From: Frigoribacterium sp. PhB116
Lineage (GTDB): Bacteria; Actinomycetota; Actinomycetes; Actinomycetales; Microbacteriaceae
Reading direction: 5' to 3'
DNA length: 64,000 bases
Assembly: GCF_004364285.1 (NCBI RefSeq)
Contig: NZ_SOBE01000001.1
Span: forward strand, 1,054,001-1,118,000
The notes beneath the pieces were generated by a model. That model ran no database searches and was not told where the DNA came from. It worked only from the letters and a program-made list of their open reading frames with translations. Below, piece by piece: positions 1-10,753 of this stretch. Every line of letters begins with the position of its first letter. The first letter of the stretch is position 1. A program made the translations under genes and the position numbers.

Positions 1-103
1 GACGGCACACCTCGAGATCTCGGCCGGGCTCGGCACCTCGATCTACGCGCCCGTCCGCTTCGACTGCCGGCCTGAGGCCGTCGTGGTGACGCTGACGGCC
101 TGA
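1..103 (+). CDS. Metallophosphoesterase, C-terminal end (partial)
   Basis: Reading frame 2 is open from the window edge to a TGA at 101-103 and encodes 33 residues. It contains SAGLGTS, then a PVRF stretch and an RPEAVVVTL tail. This pattern (G-L-G-T-S, then RPE and a hydrophobic strand) is the usual C-terminus of YkuE/YaeI-type calcineurin-like phosphoesterases. The metal-binding motifs lie outside the window, so the family call rests on the tail alone. Confidence 0.6.
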   Translation, partial: TAHLEISAGLGTSIYAPVRFDCRPEAVVVTLTA

Positions 104-195
104 CCGAGCTCACTCGGCCGGGTGGTGCGAGCAGGTCGAAAGATCCGCTATCCTTGTCAGGTTGCTCCACTCGGCCCGTGGGCCGAGCGACACCT

Positions 196-269
196 CGGGG
201 TGTGGCGCAGCTTGGTAGCGCGCCTCGTTCGGGACGAGGAGGTCGTGGGTTCGAATCCCGCTACCCCGA
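196..269 (+). tRNA. tRNA-Pro (anticodon CGG)
   Basis: A 74-nt cloverleaf. The 7-bp acceptor stem pairs 196-202 with 262-268. The anticodon arm is CTCGT-TCGGGAC-type with CGG in the loop, and the T arm carries GGTTCGAATCC. The discriminator is A269 and CCA is not encoded. A TATCCT hexamer at 149-154 is a possible -10 element about 40 nt upstream. A strong hairpin follows at once. Confidence 0.95.
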
Positions 270-275
270 CGAGAA

Positions 276-312
276 GAGAAAAGGCCAGACCCTTCGGGTC
301 TGGCCTTTTCTC
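276..312 (+). terminator. Intrinsic terminator of tRNA-Pro
   Basis: A near-perfect stem of about 17 bp (276-292 with 296-312) around a small TTC loop. The 3' arm ends in CCTTTTCTC, which supplies a short U-run. It lies 7 nt after the tRNA. Confidence 0.8.
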
Positions 313-500
313 GTGTGCTTGCTGGTGGCGCGGTCCCCACCCGCCCCGCCCCTGCTCGAGGGAGGGTCATTCGGGTCGAGGGCGGGTCCACACGGACCCG
401 TCCTCGACCCGGTTGACCCGCCCTCGGCTGAGATCACGCCCCGCGATCGTGCTCCCGCGGGCGTCGACGCACCACCGAGCAGAGCTCGGGGCCACGCTCG

Positions 501-680
501 CCGACCACGGGTCACGATGGCCGCCGGCGGCTCAGCGTCGCCGCTTGCGGGGCGGCGTCGCAGCCGGCGGGTCGGTGTCGCCGACGGCGGGCCACAGTCG
601 CAGCCGGCGGGTCGGCGTCGCCGTCGGCGGGTGGGCGCGGACCCGCTGCGGGCTACGGGAACCCGCCGACTCACCGAGGG
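501..680. repeat. 20-bp-periodic degenerate tandem repeat (about 9 units)
   Basis: From 501 to 680 the sequence has a regular 20-bp period. Units start at 501, 521, 541, 561, 581, 601, 621, 641 and 661; the core is roughly CGGCGGGTCGG followed by N-GTCG. The last two units turn into ACCCGC-type sequence, the complement of the core, so the array can fold on itself. A 20-bp period is not a multiple of 3, which argues against coding. The same repeat type occurs at 51541-51640. The rest of the 313-716 gap shows no gene. Confidence 0.75.
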
Positions 681-716
681 CGCGCGGGATCACGTGCTTG
701 GAGACGCCCTGAGGGG

Positions 717-1322
717 TCAGGCGAGGCGGCCGTCGCTCTCGGCGAGGTAGCAGGCGCCGCAGAGCGACTCGTACGTGACCTCTCGGCCGTCGATGGCGAC
801 CTGGTCACCGTCGAAGACGAAGCGGTCGCCGACCTTGCGCGCGTTGAAGACCGCCTTGCGGCCGCACCGACAGATGGTCTTGAGCTCCTCGAGCGAGTGC
901 GCCACCTCCAGGAGTCGGCGACTGCCCGGGAACGCGATCGTCCGGAAGTCGGTCCTGATGCCGTACGCGAGGACGGGGACGCCCTCGAGCACTGCGATGC
1001 GCAACAGGTCGTCCACCTGGACCGGAGTGAGGAACTGCACCTCGTCGACGAGCAGGCACGACAGGTCGGTCCCCGTCTCAGCCCGGACGCGCTCCCGCGA
1101 ACGGCAGAACACCTCCCGCACGTCGTCGTCGGGAGCGAACGTCACGTCCACGGGCCGGGTGACGCCCAGCCGGGAGACGATCGCGTCGTCGCCCTTGGTG
1201 TCGACCCGCGGCTTGGCCAGCAGGACGCGCTGACCGCGTTCCTCGTAGTTGTACGCGGCCTGGAGCAACGCCGTGCTCTTGCCGCTGTTCATCGCGCCGT
1301 AGCGGAAGTACAGCTTCGCCAC
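717..1322 (-). CDS. tdk: Thymidine kinase
   Basis: A 201-residue cytosolic type II thymidine kinase that phosphorylates thymidine with ATP for dTTP salvage. The P-loop GAMNSGKST is at residues 9-17 and the Mg-binding DEVQF at 93-97. The YGIRTDFR segment (120-127) leads into the substrate lasso, and Cys 151, 153, 188 and 191 form the structural zinc site. The length is normal for the family. It starts with GTG inside a TAGTG overlap with the stop codon of the response regulator upstream, so the two are probably translationally coupled. That position at the end of a signalling operon is unusual for tdk. Confidence 0.95.
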   Translation of the reverse strand: MAKLYFRYGAMNSGKSTALLQAAYNYEERGQRVLLAKPRVDTKGDDAIVSRLGVTRPVDVTFAPDDDVREVFCRSRERVRAETGTDLSCLLVDEVQFLTPVQVDDLLRIAVLEGVPVLAYGIRTDFRTIAFPGSRRLLEVAHSLEELKTICRCGRKAVFNARKVGDRFVFDGDQVAIDGREVTYESLCGACYLAESDGRLA

Positions 1323-2071
1323 TACTGCAGGTAGCCGTCCTCCGCCGCGCGACGGATCAGCTCGGACTTCTTGCTCGCGGGCCTGTTGGCCTTCGCGTAC
1401 TTTTCGCGGACCCGACGGAGGTAGGTCTTCGCCGTCTCGTACTGCACGTTCATCTGGGCGGCGACCTCGTTGGTGCTGAAGCCGGACACGTAGAGACGGA
1501 ACGCCTCCGACTCGCCCGCGCTGAGCTTCGGGCGGCTCTGGTTCGCGGCCCCCACCGGCAGCGGGCGCCAGTCGCGCTGAGGCGACGCGTCACGAGCCAC
1601 GCCCATGACCTGGCGGGCCGCGTCCATCACCTCGCGCATCGGCAGCGCCTTCGAGAGGAACGCCGACGCACCCGCGTCGAGCGCGCGCTCACGCGACTCG
1701 CGCGTGTCGAGGCTCGACAGCACGATCACCTTGGCGCCGGCGGCGCGGCACGTGCGGACCCGGGCCTCGATGGAGACCGGCTCCTTCAGCTGGAAGTCGA
1801 GGAATACGAGGTCGGTCGGGAAGTTGTCGCTGTGCACGAGCTGCAGCCAGGTGTGCGCCGTGAGGACCAGGTCGAAGTCGTAGGCGTTGACGTTGATCCA
1901 GCTCGACAGGCTGTCGAGCAGGACCTCGTGGTCGTCGAGGATGGCGAGGCGGACGCGACGGGTCGCAGGCCCCTCGGAACCGGGCCCGACGGTGCTCCAC
2001 GACGGGGCAGCGGCTGGCCGGCCGAAGCCCGGACGGAGGGACGAGCGGCCGCTCGGCTCAGTGCTGGTCAT
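1322..2071 (-). CDS. LuxR/NarL-type response regulator
   Basis: A 249-residue DNA-binding response regulator. After about 39 poorly conserved residues comes a receiver domain: the acidic pair Asp46-Asp47, phospho-acceptor Asp92 in VFLDFQL, Ser119/120, and Lys141 in FLSKAL. A GerE/LuxR-type helix-turn-helix follows (about 184-245, STNEVAAQMNVQYETAKTYLRR). The ATG overlaps the end of the upstream membrane gene by 14 nt, and its stop overlaps the tdk start. It is the output of the kinase/partner pair encoded just upstream. The true start could lie up to about 35 codons later. Confidence 0.88.
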   Translation of the reverse strand: MTSTEPSGRSSLRPGFGRPAAAPSWSTVGPGSEGPATRRVRLAILDDHEVLLDSLSSWINVNAYDFDLVLTAHTWLQLVHSDNFPTDLVFLDFQLKEPVSIEARVRTCRAAGAKVIVLSSLDTRESRERALDAGASAFLSKALPMREVMDAARQVMGVARDASPQRDWRPLPVGAANQSRPKLSAGESEAFRLYVSGFSTNEVAAQMNVQYETAKTYLRRVREKYAKANRPASKKSELIRRAAEDGYLQ

Positions 2072-3206
2072 AAGAAAACCTTAGTGTCAGGAGGGGCGGG
2101 GCGGGATCGACCTGCAGGTCGTCGAAGACGATCCGCACGACGGCGAGGTAGGGCGCGAAACGGTGGCGGACGGCGGACTCGGACGAGGCGGTGGCGACGC
2201 TGATGCGGGCCTCGACCCGCTCCTCCTCGGCGTCCAGCCCCTGCTCGAGCTCGATGCGGACGGTGTCGGGCAGCACGGCGTCGCTCTCGCCGAAGGCGAC
2301 GAGCAGGGCCCGCAGCGACGTGCGGTGCGCGGCCGTCATCCGGCCAGCTGCCCGGCCGACGTCGACGACGACCCCGGACACGCGGGTGGCGGGGTCGGCC
2401 AGCACCTGCTCGAGCCAGCTGCGGTCCGCCTCGGCGACCATGGTGCTGCGGAGGTCGGCGCTGATGCGGCGGGCCCGCTCGACATCCGCCTCCGTGACGA
2501 CGCCCGCGGCGACGACCTCGCCGAAGAACGGCGCGACGTCGCGGTTGAGGATGGTCACCCTGTCCTGCTGCACGCTCCGGGCGACGCTCGAGCGGAACTC
2601 GTCCGCGCTCGCCTGACGAGCCGAGGAGGCGCCCGCGATCCATCGCTCCACCAGCGTCGTGAAGGCGGCCGAGAACGACGCCCCGGCGAGCGAGAGCGCC
2701 AGCACCGGGGTCACGGCGACCACGACGAACACCAGGACGGGGACGTCGGTGAGGAACGCCTCCCTCTCGACGAGCACGATCGCCGTGAGGACCACGGCCG
2801 ACGCCAGCCCCGCCGCCACGAGGTCGAGCGCGGGCCGGTACGGTGCGAGGCCCACGAGGAGCAGCCCGACGGCGAGGGAGGCCCAGTCGTCGCGGACCAT
2901 GGAGTTGTGGCCCGCGGAGGCGACGGCGGCGAGGACGGCGGCGAGGGCACCGAGCGCGACCACGCCCGCGACCGACCACCGGGTGAGCGGTGCCCGGAGC
3001 GGACTCGACGCGAGCACCAGGACGACCCCGGCCGCCCCGAGCGCCGCGAGGGCCCCGACGGCAGCAGCGGGCATCACGATCTCGTCGCGCGTGAGGACGG
3101 TCGACACCGTCGCGTAGACGACCGCCGCGACCGCGGCGAGCGCCGTGACGGGGCGGGAGCTGAGGGCGCCGAGCGGATCGACCTGCTGCGGGCTGCGGCG
3201 GGTCAC
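2058..3206 (-). CDS. Membrane protein, histidine-kinase-like partner
   Basis: A 382-residue protein of uncertain function. The N-terminal half (about 18-190) holds several hydrophobic segments with the look of an integral sensor domain. The cytoplasmic half has a helical stretch (SSARQASADEFRSSVARSVQQDR) where a kinase would carry its phospho-histidine helix, but no conserved His. No N, G1 or G2 boxes of an ATPase domain are visible either. It starts at a GTG in a GTGA overlap with the stop of the sensor kinase gene and precedes the response regulator. I infer a degenerate kinase or accessory sensor for the same pathway. Confidence 0.7.
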   Translation of the reverse strand: MTRRSPQQVDPLGALSSRPVTALAAVAAVVYATVSTVLTRDEIVMPAAAVGALAALGAAGVVLVLASSPLRAPLTRWSVAGVVALGALAAVLAAVASAGHNSMVRDDWASLAVGLLLVGLAPYRPALDLVAAGLASAVVLTAIVLVEREAFLTDVPVLVFVVVAVTPVLALSLAGASFSAAFTTLVERWIAGASSARQASADEFRSSVARSVQQDRVTILNRDVAPFFGEVVAAGVVTEADVERARRISADLRSTMVAEADRSWLEQVLADPATRVSGVVVDVGRAAGRMTAAHRTSLRALLVAFGESDAVLPDTVRIELEQGLDAEEERVEARISVATASSESAVRHRFAPYLAVVRIVFDDLQVDPAPPLLTLRFSYDQH

Positions 3207-4507
3207 GGTGCTCCCCCGCCGGCTGTGCGGGACGCCAGGTCGACGGGGCCGGGACCGGCGGCGATCGGGCCGGCCTCCGTCGCCGAACCAGGCGGGACGA
3301 CCGACTCGGCCGGCGCGACCGGGACGCGGAGCATGACCGACGTGCCGCGGCCGGGCGAGGACCAGATCTGCGCCGAGCCCCCCACGCGCCTCGTCCTGGC
3401 CTCGACCGAGTTCTTGAGGCCGAGTCTGTCGGGCGCCGTGGCCGCGGGGTCGAAACCGACCCCGTCGTCGATGACCATCACCGTCAGGTCGACGCCGTCG
3501 CCGTACACGACGACCTCGGCACGATCGGTGCCGCTGTGCACGGCGACGTTGGTGAGGCACTGGGCCACGGCGAGGCCCAGGGCGCGGCACACCGCGGGCG
3601 CGAGCCGCGTCACGGAGCCGAGGTCTCCCGTGACGCCGACCTCGAGCCCGCCCTCGCGCGCCCGTGCGACGGCGAGGCCCAGCTCGGACGTCGTCCAGTC
3701 GCCCGGCCCGGTCGTCGGGGAGGCCGGGGCCGGGGTCCTGGTCTCGTCCACGAGCCACTCCTGGCCGACGAGCACCTCGAGGTCGGTCGCCATCGACGCC
3801 GCGGTCGCCGGGTCGAGCGGACCAGGCCCGCCGGCCGTTATGGAGGCGAGGTGGTTCAGCACCGTGTCGTGCAGCAGCGCGGACGCCTGCTGTTCCACGT
3901 CGTGGCGGATGGCTTGCTTCTGCTGGTCGAAGGCCGCCCGGTGCAGGCTCGGCTGGGCACGGCCGACCCGTCCCCGTGCGAGCAGGGACGACGTCGCCGT
4001 CACGGACACGAGGAGCCACGCGAAGAGGACCGCGACGTCGAGACGCGGCGTCGCGCCGGTCTGCCACGTCGCCAGCTGCGTGACCAGCTCTCCCAGGGCG
4101 AAGCCCGCGGTGGCCCAGAGCAGGCTGCCCCGGGAACGCAGCCCGCTGCCGCCGACCATGACGAGGGCGATCTTCGGCAGGGAGAGCGAGAAGGCGTCCG
4201 ACGCCTGGACCGCCGGGATCTGAGCGAACAGGGTCACGGCGTACCAGTAGAGGCACGCCGAGCCGATGGCGAGGTACGCGAGCACGGCGGTCGTGCTGCG
4301 GAACCGCTCGACGACGAAGAGCATGCCGAGCATCGGCAACAACGCCACGAGGGCAGGCCAGAGCAGGTACGACGGCTCGGCGACCTGGTTCACGATCAGC
4401 AACAGGCCGGCACTCGCGAGGACGACGCTCGCGATGACGTGGCAGGCACGGGACAGCGCCCGGCCCACGGTCTGCGGGACGAGGTGTGCAGGGAGGCCGA
4501 GCAGCAT
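3203..4507 (-). CDS. Membrane sensor histidine kinase
   Basis: A 434-residue kinase. Residues 15-175 contain about six membrane segments. A HisKA_3-like dimerisation helix follows with LLHDTVLNHL (putative phospho-His213). The ATP-binding domain has Asn320 (N box), DDGVGF at 347-352 (G1) and GRGT at 386-389 (G2). I chose the ATG at 4507 because an AGGAGG lies 8-10 nt before it and the protein then opens directly with conserved-looking sequence; longer starts exist up to 4699. It is the first gene of a four-gene operon with a kinase-like partner, a LuxR-type regulator and thymidine kinase. Confidence 0.85.
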   Translation of the reverse strand: MLLGLPAHLVPQTVGRALSRACHVIASVVLASAGLLLIVNQVAEPSYLLWPALVALLPMLGMLFVVERFRSTTAVLAYLAIGSACLYWYAVTLFAQIPAVQASDAFSLSLPKIALVMVGGSGLRSRGSLLWATAGFALGELVTQLATWQTGATPRLDVAVLFAWLLVSVTATSSLLARGRVGRAQPSLHRAAFDQQKQAIRHDVEQQASALLHDTVLNHLASITAGGPGPLDPATAASMATDLEVLVGQEWLVDETRTPAPASPTTGPGDWTTSELGLAVARAREGGLEVGVTGDLGSVTRLAPAVCRALGLAVAQCLTNVAVHSGTDRAEVVVYGDGVDLTVMVIDDGVGFDPAATAPDRLGLKNSVEARTRRVGGSAQIWSSPGRGTSVMLRVPVAPAESVVPPGSATEAGPIAAGPGPVDLASRTAGGGAP

Positions 4508-4667
4508 GGCGGCCCCCTCCTGGTCGACGTGTCGGGCAGGACGATCATGCCAGAACGAGGACTCGTGCTGTACCCCGTTATCTAGGGTCACCTCGCGGGA
4601 CGGGCCGAGCCACCGGGACGGCTGTGCCCCGACCTCGGGGACGGAGGGACGACGAGCGCTGCCGCGG

Positions 4668-5780
4668 TCAGAAGAGACGTGGCTGAGACGACCGTGCACC
4701 GCCCGGCAGCTCGTGGGCTATGAGCGACCGGGGCCGTCCGTCCGCGCCGAAGCCCAGCGTGCCCCTGGCCGTCGCGGCGTCGTCGAGCGCACTCGAACGG
4801 GTGGAGCCCGTCGCCGGGTCGGCCGCGCCGTGCTCGAGCCCGTGCTCGGCCAGGAGGGGTCGCATGCGGGCCGCGAGCCACTTGCGGTAGCCGAGGGGCG
4901 CGTAGGTGCTCGTCGCGTACATGTCGCGGTACCGCGTGACGAGCTCCGGGTGCTCACGCTCGAGCCAGGCGGACCACCATTCCTTGACGCCGGGCTTGAG
5001 GTGGAGGGCCGAGTACAGCAGGCTCGTCGCCCCGGAGGCGCGCACGGCTGCCAGGGCCCGGTGCAGGTGGTCGAGGTCGTCGGTCAGCCACGGCAGGACG
5101 GGCATCATGAAGACGGAGCAGCGGAGCCCCGCGTCGGTCGCCGCGCGGACGGTCGCGAGACGCGCGGCCGTGGTCGGCGTGCCCGGCTCGACCGACTGCT
5201 GGAGGTCGTCGTCGTGGATCGCGATCGACATCGCGATGTCGACCGGCACGTGCTGGGCCGCCTCGACGAGGAGCGGCAGGTCGCGCCTCAGCAGGGTGCC
5301 CTTGGTCAGGATGCTGAACGGGGTGCCCGAGTCGGCCAGGGCCGCGATGATGCCCGGCATGAGCCGGTACTTGCCCTCGGCGCGCTGGTACGGGTCGGTG
5401 TTCGTGCCGAGCGCGACGGGGTAGCGCTGCCACGTCGGGCGACGTAGCTCTCGGGACAGCACCTCCGCGACGTTCACCTTGACGACGATCTGCCGGTCGA
5501 AGTCGTCGCCGCCGTCGAGGTCGAGGTACTCGTGCGTCGGCCGCGCGAAGCAGTAGACGCAGGCGTGGCTGCAGCCGCGGTAGGGGTTGATCGTCCAGCC
5601 GAAGGGCAGGGCGGAGTCGCTGCCCGGCACGCGGTTCAGGGCGCTCTTCGCGAGGATCTCGTGGAACGTCACCCCCGCGAACTCGGGCGTCGTGACCGAG
5701 GCGACCAGGTTCGACAGCTTCGCCAGCCCGGGCAGGGCCGACGAGTCGGTCGCCGTCGTCGCCTGTTCGCTCCATCTCAT
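4668..5780 (-). CDS. Radical SAM protein, Rv2578c (SplB-like) family
   Basis: A 370-residue radical SAM enzyme. The [4Fe-4S]-binding CxxxCxxC is at Cys70, Cys74 and Cys77 (YRGCSHACVYCFA). It is followed by the LGTNTDPYQ and ILTKGTL segments typical of the Rv2578c/SplB-like subgroup. SplB itself repairs spore photoproduct; the reaction of the actinobacterial members is not established. A perfect LexA-type box lies just upstream (5789-5804), so induction by DNA damage is likely. I prefer the ATG at 5780 because the other ATG (5798) lies inside that box. The C-terminal 50 residues look disordered. Confidence 0.88.
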   Translation of the reverse strand: MRWSEQATTATDSSALPGLAKLSNLVASVTTPEFAGVTFHEILAKSALNRVPGSDSALPFGWTINPYRGCSHACVYCFARPTHEYLDLDGGDDFDRQIVVKVNVAEVLSRELRRPTWQRYPVALGTNTDPYQRAEGKYRLMPGIIAALADSGTPFSILTKGTLLRRDLPLLVEAAQHVPVDIAMSIAIHDDDLQQSVEPGTPTTAARLATVRAATDAGLRCSVFMMPVLPWLTDDLDHLHRALAAVRASGATSLLYSALHLKPGVKEWWSAWLEREHPELVTRYRDMYATSTYAPLGYRKWLAARMRPLLAEHGLEHGAADPATGSTRSSALDDAATARGTLGFGADGRPRSLIAHELPGGARSSQPRLF

Positions 5781-5788
5781 GACGAGAG

Positions 5789-5804
5789 TCGAACACACGT
5801 TCGA
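5789..5804 (-). promoter_or_regulatory. SOS box (LexA operator)
   Basis: TCGAACACACGTTCGA is a perfect match to the LexA operator of Actinobacteria and Firmicutes (CGAAC-N4-GTTCG) with one extra symmetric base pair on each side. It ends 9 bp before the chosen start of the radical SAM gene. From memory, the Mycobacterium tuberculosis homologue (Rv2578c, splB) is also listed in the LexA regulon. Confidence 0.85.
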
Positions 5805-5875
5805 TCGGACGTCAAGCCGGGAGCGGTCCGCGCCTCCTCAGGTCGGCTCGGCAGGCCGCGGGGCGGATCGAGCCG

Positions 5876-7366
5876 CTACGCGTGGATGCGCAGGGCCTCG
5901 GCGGTCGCCCCGAGCGTCGCGGCGGCGCGCGCCTCGTCGTCGGCGAGCTGGTCGCCGTAGGTCGGCACCATGCGGCGGAGCGTCGGGGTCCACCCGGCGA
6001 TCCGGTCGGGGAAGCAGCGCTCGAGCACCGACAGCATGATCGGGACGGCGGTGGAGGCGCCCGGCGAGGCCCCGAGGAGGCCCGCGATCGTGCCGTCCGC
6101 CGCCGAGACCACCTCGGTGCCGAACTGCAGCACGCCGCCCTTCTTCGCGTCCTTCTTGATGACCTGCACGCGCTGGCCCGCCGTGATGCGGTACCAGTCG
6201 GCCGGGTCGGCGTCGGGCATGAACTCCCGCAGCGACTCGAACTTGCTGTCGCTGCTCGCCATCAGCTGGCCGACCAGGTACTTGACGAGCGAGAGGTTCG
6301 CCAGCCCGGCCCGGATCATCGGGTACAGGTTGTGCGGACGGATCGAGGCGAAGAGGTCGAACCACGAGCCGTTCTTGAGGAACTTCGGGCTGAAGCCGGC
6401 GTAGGGCCCGAACATCAGGCTCGCCTGGCCGTCCACGACACGGGTGTCGAGGTGCGGGACCGACATCGGGGGCGACCCGACGGCGGCCTTGCCGTAGACC
6501 TTGGCGGCGTGCTTCGCCACGACGGCCGGGTCGTCGGTCCGGAGGAACTCGCCGCTGACCGGGAAGCCGCCGAAGCCCTTGATCTCGTCGATGCCCGACT
6601 TCTGCAGCAGGTGCAGCGCGCCTCCCCCGGCGCCGACGAAGACGAACCGGGCGTCGACGCTCGTGGGCGTGCCGCCGACCTGACGGCGCATGGCGACGCG
6701 CCACGTGCCGTCGGCGAGCTTCGTCAGACCGGTGACGCGGTGGTCGAGCTCGATGCGCGCCTCGTTCTCCTCGAGGTAAGTCAGCAGGAGGCGCGTGAGG
6801 CTGCCGAAGTCGACGTCGGTGCCGGCCTCGATGCGGGTCGCGGCGATCGGCTGGTCCTTGGCACGGCCCAGGATGAGGGACGGGGCCCACGAGCGGATGA
6901 CGGAGGCATCGGTGCTGAACTCCATGCCGGCGAACAGCGGGTGGCCCTGCAGCGCCTCGTGCCGCTTGCGCAGGTACTCGACGTTGGCCTCGCCCCAGAC
7001 GAAGCTCATGTGCGGCGTCGAGTTGATGAAGGCGGACGGCTCGGGGAGGGCGCCCTCGGCGACGAGGAACGACCAGAACTGACGTGAGACCTGGAACTGC
7101 TCGTTGACCTTGACGGCGCTGCTCGTGTCGATCGTGCCGTCGGCGCGCTCGGGCGTGTAGTTGAGCTCGCAGAGGGCGGAGTGGCCGGTGCCCGCGTTGT
7201 TCCAGGGGTTGCTCGACTCCTGGGCGACGTCGCCGAGCGCCTCGTAGACCTGGATCGTCCAGGTGGGCTCGAGCTGCTTGATCATGGCGCCCAACGTGGC
7301 GCTCATGACGCCGGCCCCGATGAGGGCGACGTCGACGGGCTTCGTTGCCTTCGATGCTTCGGTCAC
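5876..7366 (-). CDS. mqo: Malate:quinone oxidoreductase
   Basis: A 496-residue FAD-dependent, membrane-associated dehydrogenase that oxidises malate to oxaloacetate and passes the electrons to the quinone pool. The dinucleotide-binding motif LIGAGVMSATLGAM lies near residue 15. It is followed by the family's WNNAGTGHSALCELNYTP stretch, and the FVGAGGGALHLLQKSGI region near 250 is also typical. The GTG start is preceded by TAGACT with a 7-nt gap, suggesting a leaderless mRNA. The gene stands alone between an SOS-regulated gene and a lipoprotein. Confidence 0.95.
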   Translation of the reverse strand: MTEASKATKPVDVALIGAGVMSATLGAMIKQLEPTWTIQVYEALGDVAQESSNPWNNAGTGHSALCELNYTPERADGTIDTSSAVKVNEQFQVSRQFWSFLVAEGALPEPSAFINSTPHMSFVWGEANVEYLRKRHEALQGHPLFAGMEFSTDASVIRSWAPSLILGRAKDQPIAATRIEAGTDVDFGSLTRLLLTYLEENEARIELDHRVTGLTKLADGTWRVAMRRQVGGTPTSVDARFVFVGAGGGALHLLQKSGIDEIKGFGGFPVSGEFLRTDDPAVVAKHAAKVYGKAAVGSPPMSVPHLDTRVVDGQASLMFGPYAGFSPKFLKNGSWFDLFASIRPHNLYPMIRAGLANLSLVKYLVGQLMASSDSKFESLREFMPDADPADWYRITAGQRVQVIKKDAKKGGVLQFGTEVVSAADGTIAGLLGASPGASTAVPIMLSVLERCFPDRIAGWTPTLRRMVPTYGDQLADDEARAAATLGATAEALRIHA

Positions 7367-7454
7367 GAGGTGCAGTCTAGGCGCGGCGTCTGGGTACGGA
7401 CCGGCCCCCGGCTCGACGACGAGCTCACGGAGGGGGCCGACGGGCAGCCCCGGC

Positions 7455-8135
7455 TCAGAGCCCGAGTGTCGTCAGCTCGGCGTCCATCCGCCGGGCCATC
7501 TCCGCGTAGCCTTCGTCGTTCGGGTGCAGACCGTCCGCGGCCATCCACTCGGGGTGCCCCTCGAGCCACCGGGAGGCGCCCGGCACCCAGTCCGCGCCGA
7601 CCTCGTCGGCCGCGTCGTGGACCCACCCCGTGATGACGTCGACGCTCGCCGGTCGATCGTCGGTGTACCAGAACGGCTCGACGACGACGAGGCGCGCATC
7701 GGGCAGGGCGGACGCGATGCGGTCGAGGTCGTCGCCGATCTGGGCGCGGATCTCGTCGGCGCGGGCGTCGTACGAGAAATTGTCGTTCAGCCCCATCGTG
7801 ACGAACACGATGTCCGGGTCGACGTCGATGACGAGGCCGGGCAGGTCGCCGCCCTCGAACGACGTGCGGTGGTTGACGAAGCCGAGCCCGTTGACGCTGG
7901 GGTTGTACTCGCGCCAGCCGCGCTCCTCGCTGACGATCGTCGACCAGCGGTGCGACGCATCGGACGCCCCCGTGCCGAGGGTGTACGAGTCGCCGTAGAA
8001 GGCCACGACCGGGCCGTCGCCCTCCGGGATCGCCGACGAGGCGGCCGGGCCGTCGGTGACGGCCCCGGCGCAGCCCGTCAGGACTGCGGCGGCAGCGGCG
8101 AGCAGGGCGACGAGGCCGGGCACGAGACGGGTCAT
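7455..8135 (-). CDS. SGNH/GDSL-family hydrolase, lipoprotein
   Basis: A 226-residue predicted lipoprotein esterase or lipase-like hydrolase. The signal peptide ends in lipobox LTGC (Cys22), so the protein should be anchored outside the membrane. The SGNH blocks are present: nucleophile Ser50 in FYGDSYT, the GLND block III, and Asp201/His204 in ADGLHPND. The substrate cannot be told from sequence. It lies downstream of asd with a 45-bp gap and may be co-transcribed with it, but shares no evident pathway. Confidence 0.85.
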   Translation of the reverse strand: MTRLVPGLVALLAAAAAVLTGCAGAVTDGPAASSAIPEGDGPVVAFYGDSYTLGTGASDASHRWSTIVSEERGWREYNPSVNGLGFVNHRTSFEGGDLPGLVIDVDPDIVFVTMGLNDNFSYDARADEIRAQIGDDLDRIASALPDARLVVVEPFWYTDDRPASVDVITGWVHDAADEVGADWVPGASRWLEGHPEWMAADGLHPNDEGYAEMARRMDAELTTLGL

Positions 8136-8179
8136 GCCCGGTCTTCGGAGCGACGGAGGTGCGGGTTCGGTGGCGGGAC

Positions 8180-10568
<2,389 letters not shown>

Positions 10569-10639
10569 GGTGGCGGCTCCAGGAGGTGGGTGGCAGGAGG
10601 AGGCGGGCGCGGTCGGGCTGGCGGCGCCTGCGTCCGATG

Positions 10640-10669
10640 ATTCTAGGAGGTGCCCGGCCCGTGTGACGA
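10640..10669 (-). promoter_or_regulatory. Probable lysC promoter
   Basis: On the minus strand TAGAAT (10645-10640) is a good -10 hexamer. TCGTCA lies 18 nt upstream as a weaker -35. Transcription would begin about 65 nt before the lysC start. No riboswitch fold was apparent in that leader. Confidence 0.5.
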
Positions 10670-10753
10670 CCGGTCGCGACGGCCCTGTGGACGGCCGCCT
10701 CCTCGCCCCTGGCCGGCCGGGCCGACTGCTCTCGCGACCTCTAGCGTGGGGGC

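Noticed and set aside
501-680. CRISPR array
   Set aside because: The 20-bp units have no spacers between them and no cas genes are nearby.
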